Assembly (NCBI GenBank): GCA_009760855.2
Contig: WPIO01000024.1
Span: forward strand, 3,182,501-3,246,500
Direction of reading: 5' to 3'
Length of the DNA: 64,000 nucleotides
Origin: Cristatella mucedo
Lineage: Eukaryota > Bryozoa > Phylactolaemata > Cristatellidae
Shown here: one piece after another, positions 47,367 to 59,250 of the stretch
How positions within the stretch are numbered: the first letter of the stretch is position 1
Layout of the letters: each line of letters begins with the position of its first letter
The notes under the pieces: model-generated
Database searches by the model: none
What the model saw: the letters and a program-made list of their open reading frames with translations, nothing else
What the model was told of the DNA's origin: nothing
Translations under genes and position numbers: made by a program

Positions 47367-48685
47367 ACCTTGCAAGCCCGAGAAGATACAGTAGAATGGG
47401 ATCTCGTAATCAAACTGTACTCTCAGGGCATGCTCTGCTCGCATACGTCGGGGGGGGGGAATAGACATAGTGGTGCTATTAACAGGAGAAGCAAACGGTC
47501 GGAGATTGAGCAGTAGCATCGTTTCTGTAATTAATTTACTAGCTGCCAAATTTACCAACGAGCTAACAGTGCGAGTGCCGGCTTATTGAGCTCTCCCAGA
47601 CATACGCTCGAATGAAGTGCTATCGACTTCTGCCTGATAATGGCCAAGAGTTAACTACGTTGTCGAAGTTATGGCTGGTTGCTGCCGTGCTGCTTTGCAG
47701 TGGCTACCTCAAGAGCTCTTCGGGGTAGCTGCCAGATAGACATATGTATGTGTACATCGCTGGCCAGCGGTGTAAGTCAGTAGGGCCAGTGGGGTAAGTC
47801 TGCAGCTGCATCTGAGCGAAGGAGTTCGTGCTCTCGTAGACGAAATGCCTTGAGCCTGGGTGAAATTCAAGCAGCTAAACCTAGTACTCATTATTCGTTG
47901 GACTGACAGCACTAATTTTGACTGCTCCTCAACTGCCTCAGAAGCACCAACAATTGGAAGTCCTACACGAATGCACAGCAATCGTTGCAGGTCAGATATG
48001 ATGGGTCCGGAGTTGAGCATTCATGACGCACTTAACAATTGAGTGTGTTGTTACTCACGTGCTAATGCTCTATGCACGACCAGTCAGACTACCTAGTCAA
48101 TCAGTCGTGGCTTCTGCTTTCCGGCATATATGAATTGCCTAGATAGATACAACTCTCAGAGGTGCTGTGCAAGTTTCTTATTGTTATTTCTATTATTATT
48201 AACTGCTAGTTTTGTGGCAGGTATGGCAGTCACGAGGCTAGCGTGGCTAACTTGTTTTAAGTAGTGGCCAAGGGAATATAACCAGTTGCTGTTCTTCTCC
48301 ATGTACGTATCTGGACTTTACCTATCCCTTGGGCCAGTCTTTGCCAGGCCAACCACAAAAACTTTGCATCCGTGGTCAGGACTATGATAGCTGAAATCTC
48401 TGGTTTTGCTGTTGGGCACGGTGTGGACGTCAGGTTCTGACACACATCGCGCATTGTGCCGATAACCGAATTAGCAAAGGTTAGGCAGACATACCGCTAT
48501 TGAGTAGTATCCAAAGAAGTGCAACACGACAGGTGCCTTAAAACGACATTTTAGTTTACAATATTGCACAGCAAGAGAATAGTGGAAAGTCATTTGCGAT
48601 TGACATGGCATCATGAGGTTGCTAGATAATTTATTAAGACAAACACAAAAGTATGTCACGAAAGGGTCTGTTAAAACGTATAGAC

Positions 48686-48688
<3 letters not shown>
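47367..48688. other. No recognised feature
   Basis: Unique sequence between CT arrays with a G run at about 47451-47459. No gene supported. Confidence 0.4.
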
Positions 48689-48957
<269 letters not shown>

Positions 48958-49094
48958 ACCAGTGTCAAGGTGTTGCTGAGTGCTTTGAAGTATGGCGACT
49001 ATGGCTGGGAGATCATTCGATTCTTCAAAATAGCATCATTCCTCGAGGGCCTCAAAGGTTCCCTCTAGTTTCACGTAATTTCCTTGTTTTCTTC

Positions 49095-49333
49095 GCCTCT
49101 GGGCCTCTGAGCTGAGACGCTTATGCATGCTGCTGACACTGCTGCATGCTGCCACTAACCACACATGTGTATGCTGACCCGGTGCATGTCACCCCGAACC
49201 ACGTTATTCTTGTTGTTTATTGAGCATGCTACCACAAACCATTCGATCGTGCTTCCTTTGCAGCAAATGTAAAGCGCCTAGAAAGAGATTGAGTTCTCTT
49301 TAAATGCATTATTATTATTATTATTATTATTAT
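49095..49333 (+). mobile_element. LINE family A 3' end
   Basis: CATGCTGCCACTAACCACAC, AAAGCGCCTAGAAAGAGATT and an (ATT)n tail at 49309-49333. Part of the terminal hairpin is deleted. Confidence 0.78.
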
Positions 49334-49810
49334 CACAGAAGAGACTGGTCACAGCCGACCGAGTTCTCGGTCGAGAACAACATGCAATGGGAGCTGCTGG
49401 TAGACCTTCGGAAGTGGCTGATGCCACCACTGCAATCAACTTATGCCTCATCAAGCAGTTTGTCAGCGCTCTATACAGTGAGTTTTGTTCAATGATAAGG
49501 CATAAAACTAGGAACAGCAAATCTCTCATTAAGAGCTGTGCCAAAATAAGAAAATTGAATGCAAAATGTTTCTCTGAACCCATATTATTGATGCTCATCA
49601 AGTCAAACTCAAGGAGAAGATTGGAGCTTACTACGAGGAGCAATGCGAATGTTTTCATCAGGATTTACTAGACCCGGAGTCCTAATCAATGAAAGCATAA
49701 CAAGAACATGATGAGGTCAATGAATGTGGGCTTCTTTGGGGAAGCGATTTGCAGTACAAAACATCTACTCATTGCTGAACCCTTTTGAGCTGTCAATTTT
49801 GTGTGACTTT
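49334..49810 (+). pseudogene. Transposon-derived coding relic of an invertebrate repeat family
   Basis: Frames shifted relative to each other give NLCLIKQFVSALYSE and, further on, GAYYEEQCECFHQDLLD and SDLQYK. The order (LIKQF...AL, then EEQ-E-FHQDI, then DLQY) recalls a protein family highly repeated in arthropod and other invertebrate genomes. Stops and frameshifts show it is dead. Recognition is from memory of the pattern. Confidence 0.45.
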
Positions 49811-50792
49811 ACAATGAATACATGTTAATTTTGATTCGTTTGCTGTTCTTTCCAGATAAATGTGAATGAAGACACGCGAATTTGTACAGTCCATTCTCTC
49901 GTCAGCAATTGGCTAATTTCAAGTTAATCAATGTGCAGGTAACAAAAGCCAAGTTTGCAGGGGAACGAAGGCCATTTGATATACCCTGAGGGGTAAACAA
50001 TTAGGAAATAATGCTATCCAGAGAAGAAAACTTTGTTGCATAGTGTTATCGCTTAATTAACTAGACTTCAAAGACCAGCACCTAAGAAAAGCTTACTAAA
50101 TCCTGAACCTATACATACAAGAGTGAGTTCAATTTACCATACATTTGCATACCCTTTTTTCGATAATCCAAGCACCGGCAAGGTTGTCACACTGAGCGCC
50201 CCACGGACAGCTGGTACGCAGTCGTTCAATGGCAGCCACTGGTGTCAAAAACTAGCCTGTCCATTATAAAGGAGCCGTCCATTACAAAGGTCAGAGGGTG
50301 GCACACCGCACGAAGAGAACTTCGACGACTTCCGCACCGCGACGCCACAACCAATGGCCCAGCAGCAGCAGCAGCAGCAAATGTCTCGACACGACTTGTC
50401 TGGCTCCGGCTACAGATGGGGCGGGGCACACGAACGACAAAGGTACCCGCGCGTCTCGTGTAGATCTGACTAGGGGGTGATCTGACTCGGCGCGTTTCGA
50501 CAGAGAGCATTCCGCGGAGGCGGACTTTCTCAGCGGAGGCACGCCGTGCTCGGTGCGACCGCGCTCAAAGCTCAGCTCCGCCCTAGGAGCAAACAGGCAG
50601 CACTCCCAGGCAGCGCCCTGGCAGGCTGGCCACACTGCACGGCGCAAGAGCGGCTTCTGGAAGCTTCGGGACGGAAAACACGACACGAGCGCCCGATGCG
50701 AGAGCGTCCAAAACTCGCGTGGCCCGGCGATCAGCAGCCGCCGGCAGGCGCCCGAGACGACCGGCGACGTGCGGCGCCTGCCGCTGACGGGT
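49811..50792. other. Region 3' of the death-domain gene
   Basis: AT-rich to about 50160, then GC-rich with a short CAG run at 50363-50380. It probably includes the 3' UTR of the - strand gene; no clear polyadenylation signal chosen. Confidence 0.35.
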
Positions 50793-51013
50793 TCAGCTGA
50801 CGTCGTAAAAGTCACCCACTCGCTTGGCGACGACGACGGCACGCAGCTGCGGGCTCGTCAGATGCCGATGAAGCATGCGCACAGTGGCGCCAGCGCTGTC
50901 GCCCCAGAATGCGAGCACCTGACTCATTGGACAGGGAAGCCTCAGCCGACGCCAGCTGTCCACCGTGGCCGCGCCGATGCCAACGCGCTCGGCCAGTGCC
51001 CTCCAGTCGGCTC
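50793..51013 (-). CDS. Death-domain gene exon 4 (death-domain module)
   Basis: The acceptor is GCTATTTCAG. Its first two bases complete a Gly codon. It encodes ADWRALAERVG through VVVAKRVGDFYDVS, then TGA. A whole death-domain-like fold sits at the extreme C-terminus. Confidence 0.78.
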
Positions 51014-53775
51014 CTGAAATAGCAGAGCAGTTGGTAGTGACCATGTAGAGTACGGGGGGGGGGGCGCTCCTACTTCCAGGCGCCGGCGGCTGCAGGCGCG
51101 CTCTGCACGGGTCGAGCAGAGGCGGGGCCAGGCTGCCGAGGCATCGTCGTCTGCTGCTGCTGCCGGTCCTACACCTCCCCCCACTGGGCCCCCTCGCGTG
51201 CCACTGCCCACTCTGTCCGCTGAGGCGCAAGAGAAGAACGCACAGGCACCGACCGACAGGACAGCGAACGTAGCATGATTGCGGAATATACAGCTCAATT
51301 ATGTACAGTAAAACTAATTCAACCGAAATCAGAAATGAAAAAACTGGTTGCGCACAAGCAGAGCTGAAATCGCATTTACAATTTCCGTGATCCATGCAGT
51401 ATTGGTCGAGCACTTGCACTTTGCACTTGGCACAAAGCTGCGCACTGTAAATGATGCTCTTTACAAGTCACACGAGTGATGACCTCAGCAAGCTGCAAGC
51501 ATCTACCTCGACGTACAAAGGTTCAACAAGTACGGACGCAAGGTCGCATACGATGCAGATATCGGTAAATTTGTTCGTTTTAGATATGCTGCCTCCGGTT
51601 TACTTTTGGGTCAGACATGATTTGCAAAATCATTTTGTTTAATGGTTTCCTTTAACAAGAAAATCATCAAAACTCTGCTGCTGCAGCTGCTGCTGCTGCT
51701 GCTGCTGCAGCTGCTGCTGCTGCTGCTGCAGCTGCTGCTGCTGCTGCTGCAGCTGCTGCTGCTGCTGCAAAGTGACAGCGCCGCCGCAGAAGTGACAGTG
51801 ACGGCAATGCTGCGGCTCGTACCGGAAGCTCGCTCCAAGCTCAGCTCGTGCATCACGAAGCTCCTCAAGTCTGGATTCATGGCTTTGATGTGGGTGTTGC
51901 CGGGCAGCTTGAAGAGAGGCTGAAAGCAGATCGACTCGCCAACTGACAAGGGAGCGCTGCCGAGCGGCAGCACTCGAGCAGCCGAACGACCAAAATGCCA
52001 CAGTGCAACAGCTGGTCGCTGCACTGCAGCGTCAGTAAACTACCTGCTGCTGTCTGCTGCTGCTGCCGCTGCCGCTGCTGCCAGCTGCTGCCGCTGTCTG
52101 CTGCTGCTGCTGCCACTCACCTTGCTCAAGGCGTAGGGAGGTGCCAGCGCTTCGGCTGCCAGCAGTGAGGCGAGCCGTTGCTCATGGTCGGCGGCGATAG
52201 GCTCCAGCAAGAACAGCGGCACGTGGCGAGGGTCCTCCAGCAGCGGGTGCTCTGCAACAAGCAGCAGCCGCTGCTGACGAGCGGCTGCAGCGGCTGCAGC
52301 CGCTGAGGAGGCTGCGGCAGGGTTGGGTGGGAGAGGAGTCGAAGCAGAGTGGTTCTCCCGGTGCAGCGACGCACGCAAGCAGAGGTGCACCGGCATGCTG
52401 GATGCATCTGCATGCATCCAGCACTTCTCTCCGAGCATGCGTGGGCATGCCCGGCCATGACCCGACGGTCGATCACGTCAGTTCACTCCCAGGCGAGTGG
52501 CTCATCACGGCCTGCGCCGCCACTAGCTACCAACTCGGCAAACAGCCGCACCTTCGCTGCCGACTCCCTTTCAATGGCACGCAGCGCGGCGGGGAGGTGC
52601 GCTCGCGTCGGCTACGGTCAGCACTCGGCGGCTGCCGGTGCTGGCCGGAGTGCAGAGGCAAAAGGAAATGTGCGCTCCAAGGGCAAGGACGAAGCAAATC
52701 AGCTCTACATCCCGTGTAGCCGAACCGAGCAGGCAACTTGACGCCGAGCGAGCGGCAGCATCGCAGCACGCCATCGCTCTCTCGAGAAAGAGATACTAAA
52801 GTCAGTCCAAGCTGCGGCATCTAGGCCGTACGCGCCGAAGCACGTCTCTGCCGAGCACACCTTTTTAGCAGCAGAAGCAGTACTGCAAGCAGGAAGGGGC
52901 GGGGCGCCACGCCACAGGCGCTGCCGCCCTGGGCCCCCCAGGTGTCGCCGCCCGACCCCTCCCGCGCCCTGGCACGTTCCGCACCCCAGGTGACGTCACC
53001 TACCCATGGCCAGGTTCTGCTGAAGGCCGCTCAGCTTCTCGCGCACGTCTGCCAGCGAGGCGCTGTCGTCGACGAGGCTTCTGTCGACGACGTCGGAGCA
53101 GTACGAGTCGCGTGCCGCCAGCCTGGCCAGCTGCCAGCTCTGCTCTGTGAGCCGCGTCTCCAGCTCCTCGACGCGCGGCTCCAGCGCCGAGCGCTTGCTC
53201 AGCGTTGCCGCCCGCTCTGCGGCCAGCCGTTCCACGAGCCGCACGACCAGCTCCGGGTCGGCGGCCAGCGCTCGAGTCACGACAGGATCGCAGTCGCCCC
53301 CGGTGCTGTCGCCAGCGCCTGCCGATCGTCCGGAAGCCGAGCCAGCTTCAGCTCTGGCGGTGGCCATGGAGGACGGTGAGCGGCTGGCCGCTGGGGCAGC
53401 GGCGGCAGCAGCAGCAGCAGCGGATGCAACGGAGGCGGAGGCAGCAGCAGGAGCAGCAGCGGCGGCGGTGGCAGAGGCGGTGCCACTGCTCGCATCCCCG
53501 TCGGCGCCGGCCAGCGCGAGCACGCCCAGTGCGACGCGGGCGTAGCGTTCTTTCAGAGCGCGGTTCTCGGTCATCAGAGCGCCGACCGTGTCCTTCAGGA
53601 GCTCGATCTCGCTCGCGAGCCGCGCCGCCTCGTCCTCGCGCGCCTTCAGGGCGTCCTTGAGCACCTGGGTCGCGTCCTTCTTCTTTGCCGCGGCCGTGGT
53701 CGGCCGTCGGCCGCTGCCACCACTGCGTGCCGGAGCTATCTTGTACTTCGAAGCCGGAGCCGCCGGCGACGACAT
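50793..53775 (-). CDS. Coiled-coil plus death-domain-like protein, four exons
   Basis: Exons 53775-53004, 52311-52121, 52018-51823 and 51013-50793 join in phase (1, 0, 1) to give about 459 residues. Stops in frame directly precede the ATG (TAG at 53787-53785). Residues about 33-82 and 170-255 are Leu/Glu/Lys/Arg-rich heptad-like stretches typical of coiled coils, separated by a Ser/Ala low-complexity linker. Residues about 387-455 (DWRALAERVG, DSW, VLAFWG, ATVRMLHRHLTS) resemble death domains of the p75NTR/MyD88/UNC5 kind. No signal peptide or membrane segment is evident, so a cytosolic adaptor is likely. The middle segment (PLLEDPRHVPLFLLEP, KLPGNTHIKAMNPDLRSF) is not one I recognise. The orthologue is unknown. 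Alternative splicing of the CAG-rich intron 3 cannot be excluded. Confidence 0.72.
51675..51769. repeat. (CTG)n/(CAG)n tract in intron 3 of the death-domain gene
   Basis: Interrupted CTG repeats (GCAGCTGCTG units). On the gene strand it reads CAG. Confidence 0.93.
51823..52018 (-). CDS. Death-domain gene exon 3
   Basis: The acceptor is GCTGCAGTGCAG and the donor is TTCCG|GTACGA, phase 1. It encodes ALWHFGRSAARVLPLG, FQPLFKLPGNTHIKAMNP and RSFVMHELSLERAS. The other AG five bases upstream would break the frame. Confidence 0.68.
52121..52311 (-). CDS. Death-domain gene exon 2
   Basis: The acceptor is CCCTGCCGCAG and the donor is AGCAAG|GTGAGT, phase 0. It encodes an Ala run, then EHPLLEDPRHVPLFLLEP and DHEQRLASLLAAEALA. 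The phase agrees with both neighbouring exons. Confidence 0.7.
53004..53775 (-). CDS. Death-domain gene exon 1 (coiled coil)
   Basis: Encodes residues 1-257 plus one base. The donor is ATGG|GTAGGT, phase 1. It has a basic N-terminus, coiled coil one, an Ala/Ser-rich linker with GCN runs near 53397-53470, and coiled coil two ending in DVREKLSGLQQNLAM. Confidence 0.75.
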
Positions 53776-53849
53776 CCCCCTCTGCTATCAGCCGTCTGAC
53801 CTTAGTGTCACTTTGAGGTCCCTCCGCAAGATACGTACCAGTGGCTACA

Positions 53850-54000
53850 CGAAATCCACCTGCTTGTGCAGCCTTTAAGAAGGCGAAAGAATGATGGTAG
53901 CGGTGGTACTACGAAAAGATGTGGAATATCGCCATAGGGAATTGAACCTACGACCTCCGAAACTGTTGGCATGACACAATTAAACTCATCCCTCCCAACA
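53850..54000 (-). mobile_element. SINE 2-like fragment
   Basis: ATCGCCATAGGGAATTGAAC and CTACGACCTCCGAAACTG carry a reverse box B-like sequence upstream of the death-domain gene. Confidence 0.5.
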
Positions 54001-56627
54001 GCAGGTCACGGTGAGCCGGTAAATGCATGCAGCACATGACAAGAGACTAAATATAAGCGGAAGCGAGAGTGGCTTTTAAACATTTGAAAACAGCTTGTGG
54101 CTGAAAGCACGATCTGTTGGCTCGACAAAAACTGCAGCCGACCGTGCTTTGATGTGTGCTGGAGAGGCTGACACTTTGAGTAGTACATGAAAATCAAATT
54201 TCTTGCATGCTCAGCACGTAAGCACTTCAACATGTCTGGACAGCTTCAAGGGACTATACATTTCAAAATGCCCCAAGAGATTCAAAGGACTTCAATCTTC
54301 TTGACATAGACCTGATTACCGATGTAGCATGCTACTATTGGTACAATCAAACTAAGATTGGGGCAATGATCCTCAAAAGGTCTACAAGAGATGTGGCAGC
54401 CCATCACTGCTGCCGGACTATGCACTAATAGTTAGTATTCATTAACCAAAGTCACTTAGGCATAACGAATAAGCATCAAAACGCATCAAACGAATGCGAA
54501 CGCTTGAAATGCGAACGCATCAAAATGACCTGGGTTTGCTCTAGCACGGTCATTTAGTTATGTGACGATCACTAGTACCCTGCTGCAGACTACTAGCCAC
54601 ATGCTCCCTGGGCTCGGATTAAGTCGCCTGGGATCGAACTTGGATGTTGCACCTAATGCTCGGCGATCCGAAGCTTTGCCACCGCCACGGCACAGTACAT
54701 ACAGTACGTCATGCCCAGGCAGACCAGTAGTGTGCCGCACGAAATGAAAAGAACCAAGTTTATCCGAAACATGGCAGCTCTTTATGCTGCTCTCACAATG
54801 TCAGACCAGCTAGCGCCCTTAAGAAAACAAACGTTGGTCACGCACATCAAACGGTTAATAGTAACAAAGCAAAGCATAACATCCAGTCCTCTGAATAAAC
54901 AAGCAACAGTTAACGTTGCTCTGCCGGTGCCACACGTTTCAGAGTGCCTCGTGCTTGCGATGAAAGAAACGCAGCGCCGGTTTCTTGGAAACGGGTGGAA
55001 TACCGAGCGTATAGAATACCTCAGCCAGAAAAATGCAGCACGGCGTTTTAGGGTGAAGTGAGGCGCACTGCTCCGTCTCTTGGCCTCTCACTGACGCAGG
55101 GTTTACCACCATCTACCACGTGGCACTTCGTGGTAAAGTCTATTCTAGGACACACATGTGTGAATTAAAGATCGTTAGAAAAGGCGCAGGTGTTCGAACA
55201 AGCCAAGCTCAAAGTGGAGCACTTTGAGTAACCAAATCTCGCTTCGACGAGTAGCGGTCATTAGGAGAGTGAGAGGGAACTACCGACTAATTAAGGATGG
55301 CGATCCTTCTGACGTCAGATCCTTCTGATGTCTTTCAATCCCAGTCAAATTGCGTCTCGTTCAAGCCTTGGCAGGGCGCGAGTTCTACGAGCCAATACGT
55401 AAGAAAAAGGGCCACCGCTGCACTCTGCAGCGATGAGCTTGGATGAACAGAGTGCTACGGGCGAGGGAAGGCGAGAGACGGAGAGACGGAGCCAGGACGG
55501 CGCACGGGCTGAGGCGAGTGAGTGGGGAAATTGAGCTCGCTGGATTAATGGCGAGCTCGCAAGAATCGACTGGCGAACAAGCTGCAACTAGGCATCGACG
55601 ACGGGTAGCGAGCGTGGGCAGGGATCCGTCGTCTTCTGGGGCGCAGCGTATGGATTACAAGCATCTAGTATATTTTAAAAACTGCTCCCACTTCAGACAC
55701 TAACCTATAATATGTGAACACCTTATAGGTACTAATAATGGGAGATTCGATAGAAAAGCTGGCTCGAACACGGACGTAAAGAGCGGAGACATATCATCTT
55801 CCGCGGCGCCATCAGAGTCGCTGACAAGATATACAGTTTAAAGTGCATCACCGCAGTTCAACGTCACGATGAAATATAACAAACTGTGAATCCTTACCAC
55901 GCAATTAAAATACTGATGATTTTGTTTCTGCCTTATAAAGCTCCCAGCCGGTATGGCTTGGCTTGGTTACATAGCGGCAAGCCTCCGTACGAAATCGTCG
56001 CCCCGCCGCGCACTATTCCAAATGGAGACGCCATATGTCGGTCGCTAAGCAGACAGTAGCAACCCACGTGCAGACGGTGTGAGAAAAGGATTATCGCAAT
56101 AGGTTTTACTCTCTTCAAATTTAATATTGTAATATTTACTAATAAAAGTTGTTTCAAGTACGTTTAGCTTGAAAAATACTTGACATGTGGGTCGCAGCCG
56201 GGCTATATCCAGGGGAGACAACATCGGCTGGGTAGAGCTGGCGGTTCCCGCAGGATGGGTTCTCGTTTTTTGCAGCAGCTGCAACAGCCACCAGGCCGCA
56301 CGGAGTTACCAGGTTGACTAGTAGACTGGTGTACGTTCTTGGACCTATGAAGGAGTGTCTCTGAGCTATTTAAAGGCAGCTCGCTTGATAAGACCCTAAC
56401 AGCTTCCGACTCGAGGAGATGAACAAATTTACATCTGCAAATTCGGTATCTAAATTTTTTTCTTGGCGTCTGGTTTAACGAGGAAATGCTATGTTTGGCG
56501 TGTGATCATCATCGCGCCCGGTTCACCATTAGCTAATCACACAGGCAATTACGGTGTGCCACTTCAAATGCCCGTACGTATGGTTACTTGGTGACTGAAA
56601 TCGTTGATTCTATGAGCATGGAAACGC
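54001..56627. other. Unique sequence without supported genes
   Basis: Only short frames; the longest (54711-55061, +, 116 codons) has no recognised motif. Confidence 0.4.
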
Positions 56628-56765
56628 CGAGCTGGTTTGGTCTAACGGTTAAGGTGCTCGCCCCGAACAAGATCAGACTGAGGTCGTGGGCTCGAGCCCC
56701 GTGGCATATGTGAAGCGCCTGAATAGAGATTAAGTTCTCTTGGGGCGCTATGTAAATGAATTGTA
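56628..56765 (+). mobile_element. SINE 1, near-complete
   Basis: Head GCTGGTTTGGTCTAACGGTT (tRNA box A-like), GGGCTCGAGCCCC (box B-like), body, then the hairpin AAGCGCC to GGGGCGCTATGTAAATGAAT and an AT-rich tail. Confidence 0.85.
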
Positions 56766-56924
56766 TATATAATTATATATATTATTGTTATATATTATAT
56801 TATACATTATTATATATAATTGTACATGGAACCACTGGCTACTAGAAAGACAATATAAATTCTAGAATTCCGGATACTAATAATCAGATCGAATCAACGA
56901 AGTCGATAGTAAATGTCAGCTGAT

Positions 56925-57075
56925 TCTCAGCCTCATCTCTTTCTGTAAAGTAAAGACCGAAAAAAGTCACGGTGGTTTTAATCCCACTTGAAGTGCGAAA
57001 AACATAATTGCCCGCTGCTAGAATTGAACCCGTGGTCGTGGTTGAGAGCACATTGCCGCGCGGCTAAGACCCAGC
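56925..57075 (-). mobile_element. SINE 2-like, diverged
   Basis: CAGCTGATTCTCAGCCTCAT, GCTAGAATTGAACCCGTGGT (box B in reverse) and CGCGGCTAAGACCC. Confidence 0.55.
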
Positions 57076-57234
57076 CGCGAGTATACTAAGCGCCTCTACT
57101 ATCCATCTAATCTTCTGAAGTGAAGCATTCGGACCCCGGACCTCTGCATGTCTGCGTCTCATCTTGTTAAAATCTCCGATAGCACAGCAGTCCAGTCTGC
57201 TCCTTGTCGCCTCTCTTTCTCTCCGCACGAGCGT

Positions 57235-57513
<279 letters not shown>

Positions 57514-57516
57514 ATG

Positions 57517-57998
57517 TAATAATAATAATAATAATAATAATGTACTTGATAAAGCGCATACAGAGAACTTAATCTCTTTCTAGGCGCTTTACATTTGCTG
57601 CAAAGGGAAATGCAATTGAATGGTAAGTAAAATCATGCTTGAAAAACAAACAAAATGAATAACATGGTTAGTGGCAGCATGCACAGTGTCAGCACGCATA
57701 AGCACATCAAGGACGAATCACAGGGACCCACTAAATGCTGTCCTAAATAGGTGTGTTTTTAGGTTCCTTTTAAATGTGGTCAGGTCAGGGGATGTTCTGA
57801 CGCAAGTCGGGAGGGAGTTCCAGGCTTTGGGAGCATACAAACTAAATGCATGGTCTCCAAAGGATTTGAGGTTTGTACGAGGTATTTATAGACTGTTGAA
57901 TTCCGAAAAGCGGGTGGCACGAAGCTTGGCCTGATGGGGGAGTATGTCGGAGAGATAGGCTGGAGCCATAGAATGAAGGGACCTAAAAGTGAGCGACA
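57517..57998 (-). mobile_element. LINE family A 3' part
   Basis: (AAT)n, GTACTTGATAAAGCGCATAC, then the 3' UTR and the RT C-terminal region (reverse frame SLHSMAPAYLSDILPHQAK). Confidence 0.82.
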
Positions 57999-58004
57999 AA
58001 AATA

Positions 58005-58247
58005 TATGTAATGTAATGACGCAATGTATCTCTGTCTGTAACTCCACAAAGCCATAAATACTATGTGGTATTATGCAGGAGAGTTTTGTGTAGCCCACTT
58101 ACAGCCTATGTGGCTTTCAGTACGCATTCGGTAGCCAACAGACTTCGTCTCACGAAACTAGGAGAAAATGGGAAGCATAGCAGAATCAGGAGAGCAGTTG
58201 AGGTAGCGAGTGACGTGGAAGTAGTAGCTCAGGACCGCTGGAACTCT
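58005..58247 (-). mobile_element. LINE family B 3' end
   Basis: ATGTAATGACGCAATGTATC, then CAGTACGCATTCGGTAGCCA and the region upstream of it. It runs directly into a long CT array. Confidence 0.75.
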
Positions 58248-58463
58248 CTCCCTCTCTTTCTCTCGCTCTATCTCTCTCACTCTATCTCTCTCTCCCTTTC
58301 TCCCCCTCTCTCCCTCTCTCCCTCTCTCCCTCTCTCCCTCTCTCCCTCTCTCCCTCGATCTCTCTCCCTTTCTCTCCCTCGCTCTCTCTCTCTCCCTCTC
58401 TCCCTCGATCTCTCCCCCTCTCTCCCTCGCTCTTTCTCTCTCTCCCACCCTCTCTCTCCCACA

Positions 58464-58512
<49 letters not shown>

Positions 58513-58515
58513 CTT

Positions 58516-58560
<45 letters not shown>

Positions 58561-58580
58561 CTCTCTCCCTTTCTCTCCCC

Positions 58581-58611
<31 letters not shown>

Positions 58612-58677
58612 TCTCCCTCGATCTCTCCCCCTCTCTCCCTCGCTCTTTCTCTCTCTCCCACCCTCTCTCTCCCACGC

Positions 58678-58749
<72 letters not shown>

Positions 58750-58889
58750 CCACCCTCCCTCTCCCTCTCTCTCTTTCTTTCTCTCTCCCTTTCTCTCCCC
58801 CTCTCTCTCTCTCTCTCTCCCTCTCTCCCTCGATCTCTCCCCCTCTCTCCCTCGCTCTTTCTCTCTCTCCCACCCTCTCTCTCCCACGC

Positions 58890-58933
<44 letters not shown>

Positions 58934-58936
58934 CCA

Positions 58937-59007
<71 letters not shown>
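58243..59007. repeat. CT-rich array with about 212-bp higher-order units
   Basis: TCCCTCGATC recurs at 58401, 58614 and 58826 with matching downstream CTCGCTCTTTCTC and CCCACCCTCTC blocks, showing three higher-order units. Confidence 0.9.
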
Positions 59008-59009
<2 letters not shown>

Positions 59010-59180
59010 CCACTGCTCGCACAACTCGCCGCGCTGGTACTGTGACGGCGGTCACCCCTCCCCGTCCGCTGCTGAAGCATGAGACCGCACGGAAGCATGC
59101 TGGGCGCGGAATGCTACCAAAGCATCATGCAAAGCGACGATCCGAAGGCGATGAGCGATAATCAAAGTGCGACGAGGAAT

Positions 59181-59250
59181 GAGAGCGAGAGGGAGAGAGC
59201 GAGAGGGAGAGAGCGAGAGGGAGAGAGCGAGAGGGAGAGAGCGAGAGGGA
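59181..59250. repeat. 14-bp GAGAGCGAGAGGGA tandem repeat
   Basis: Five units in purine-rich DNA, 170 bp beyond the CT array and of the opposite strand bias. Confidence 0.9.
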
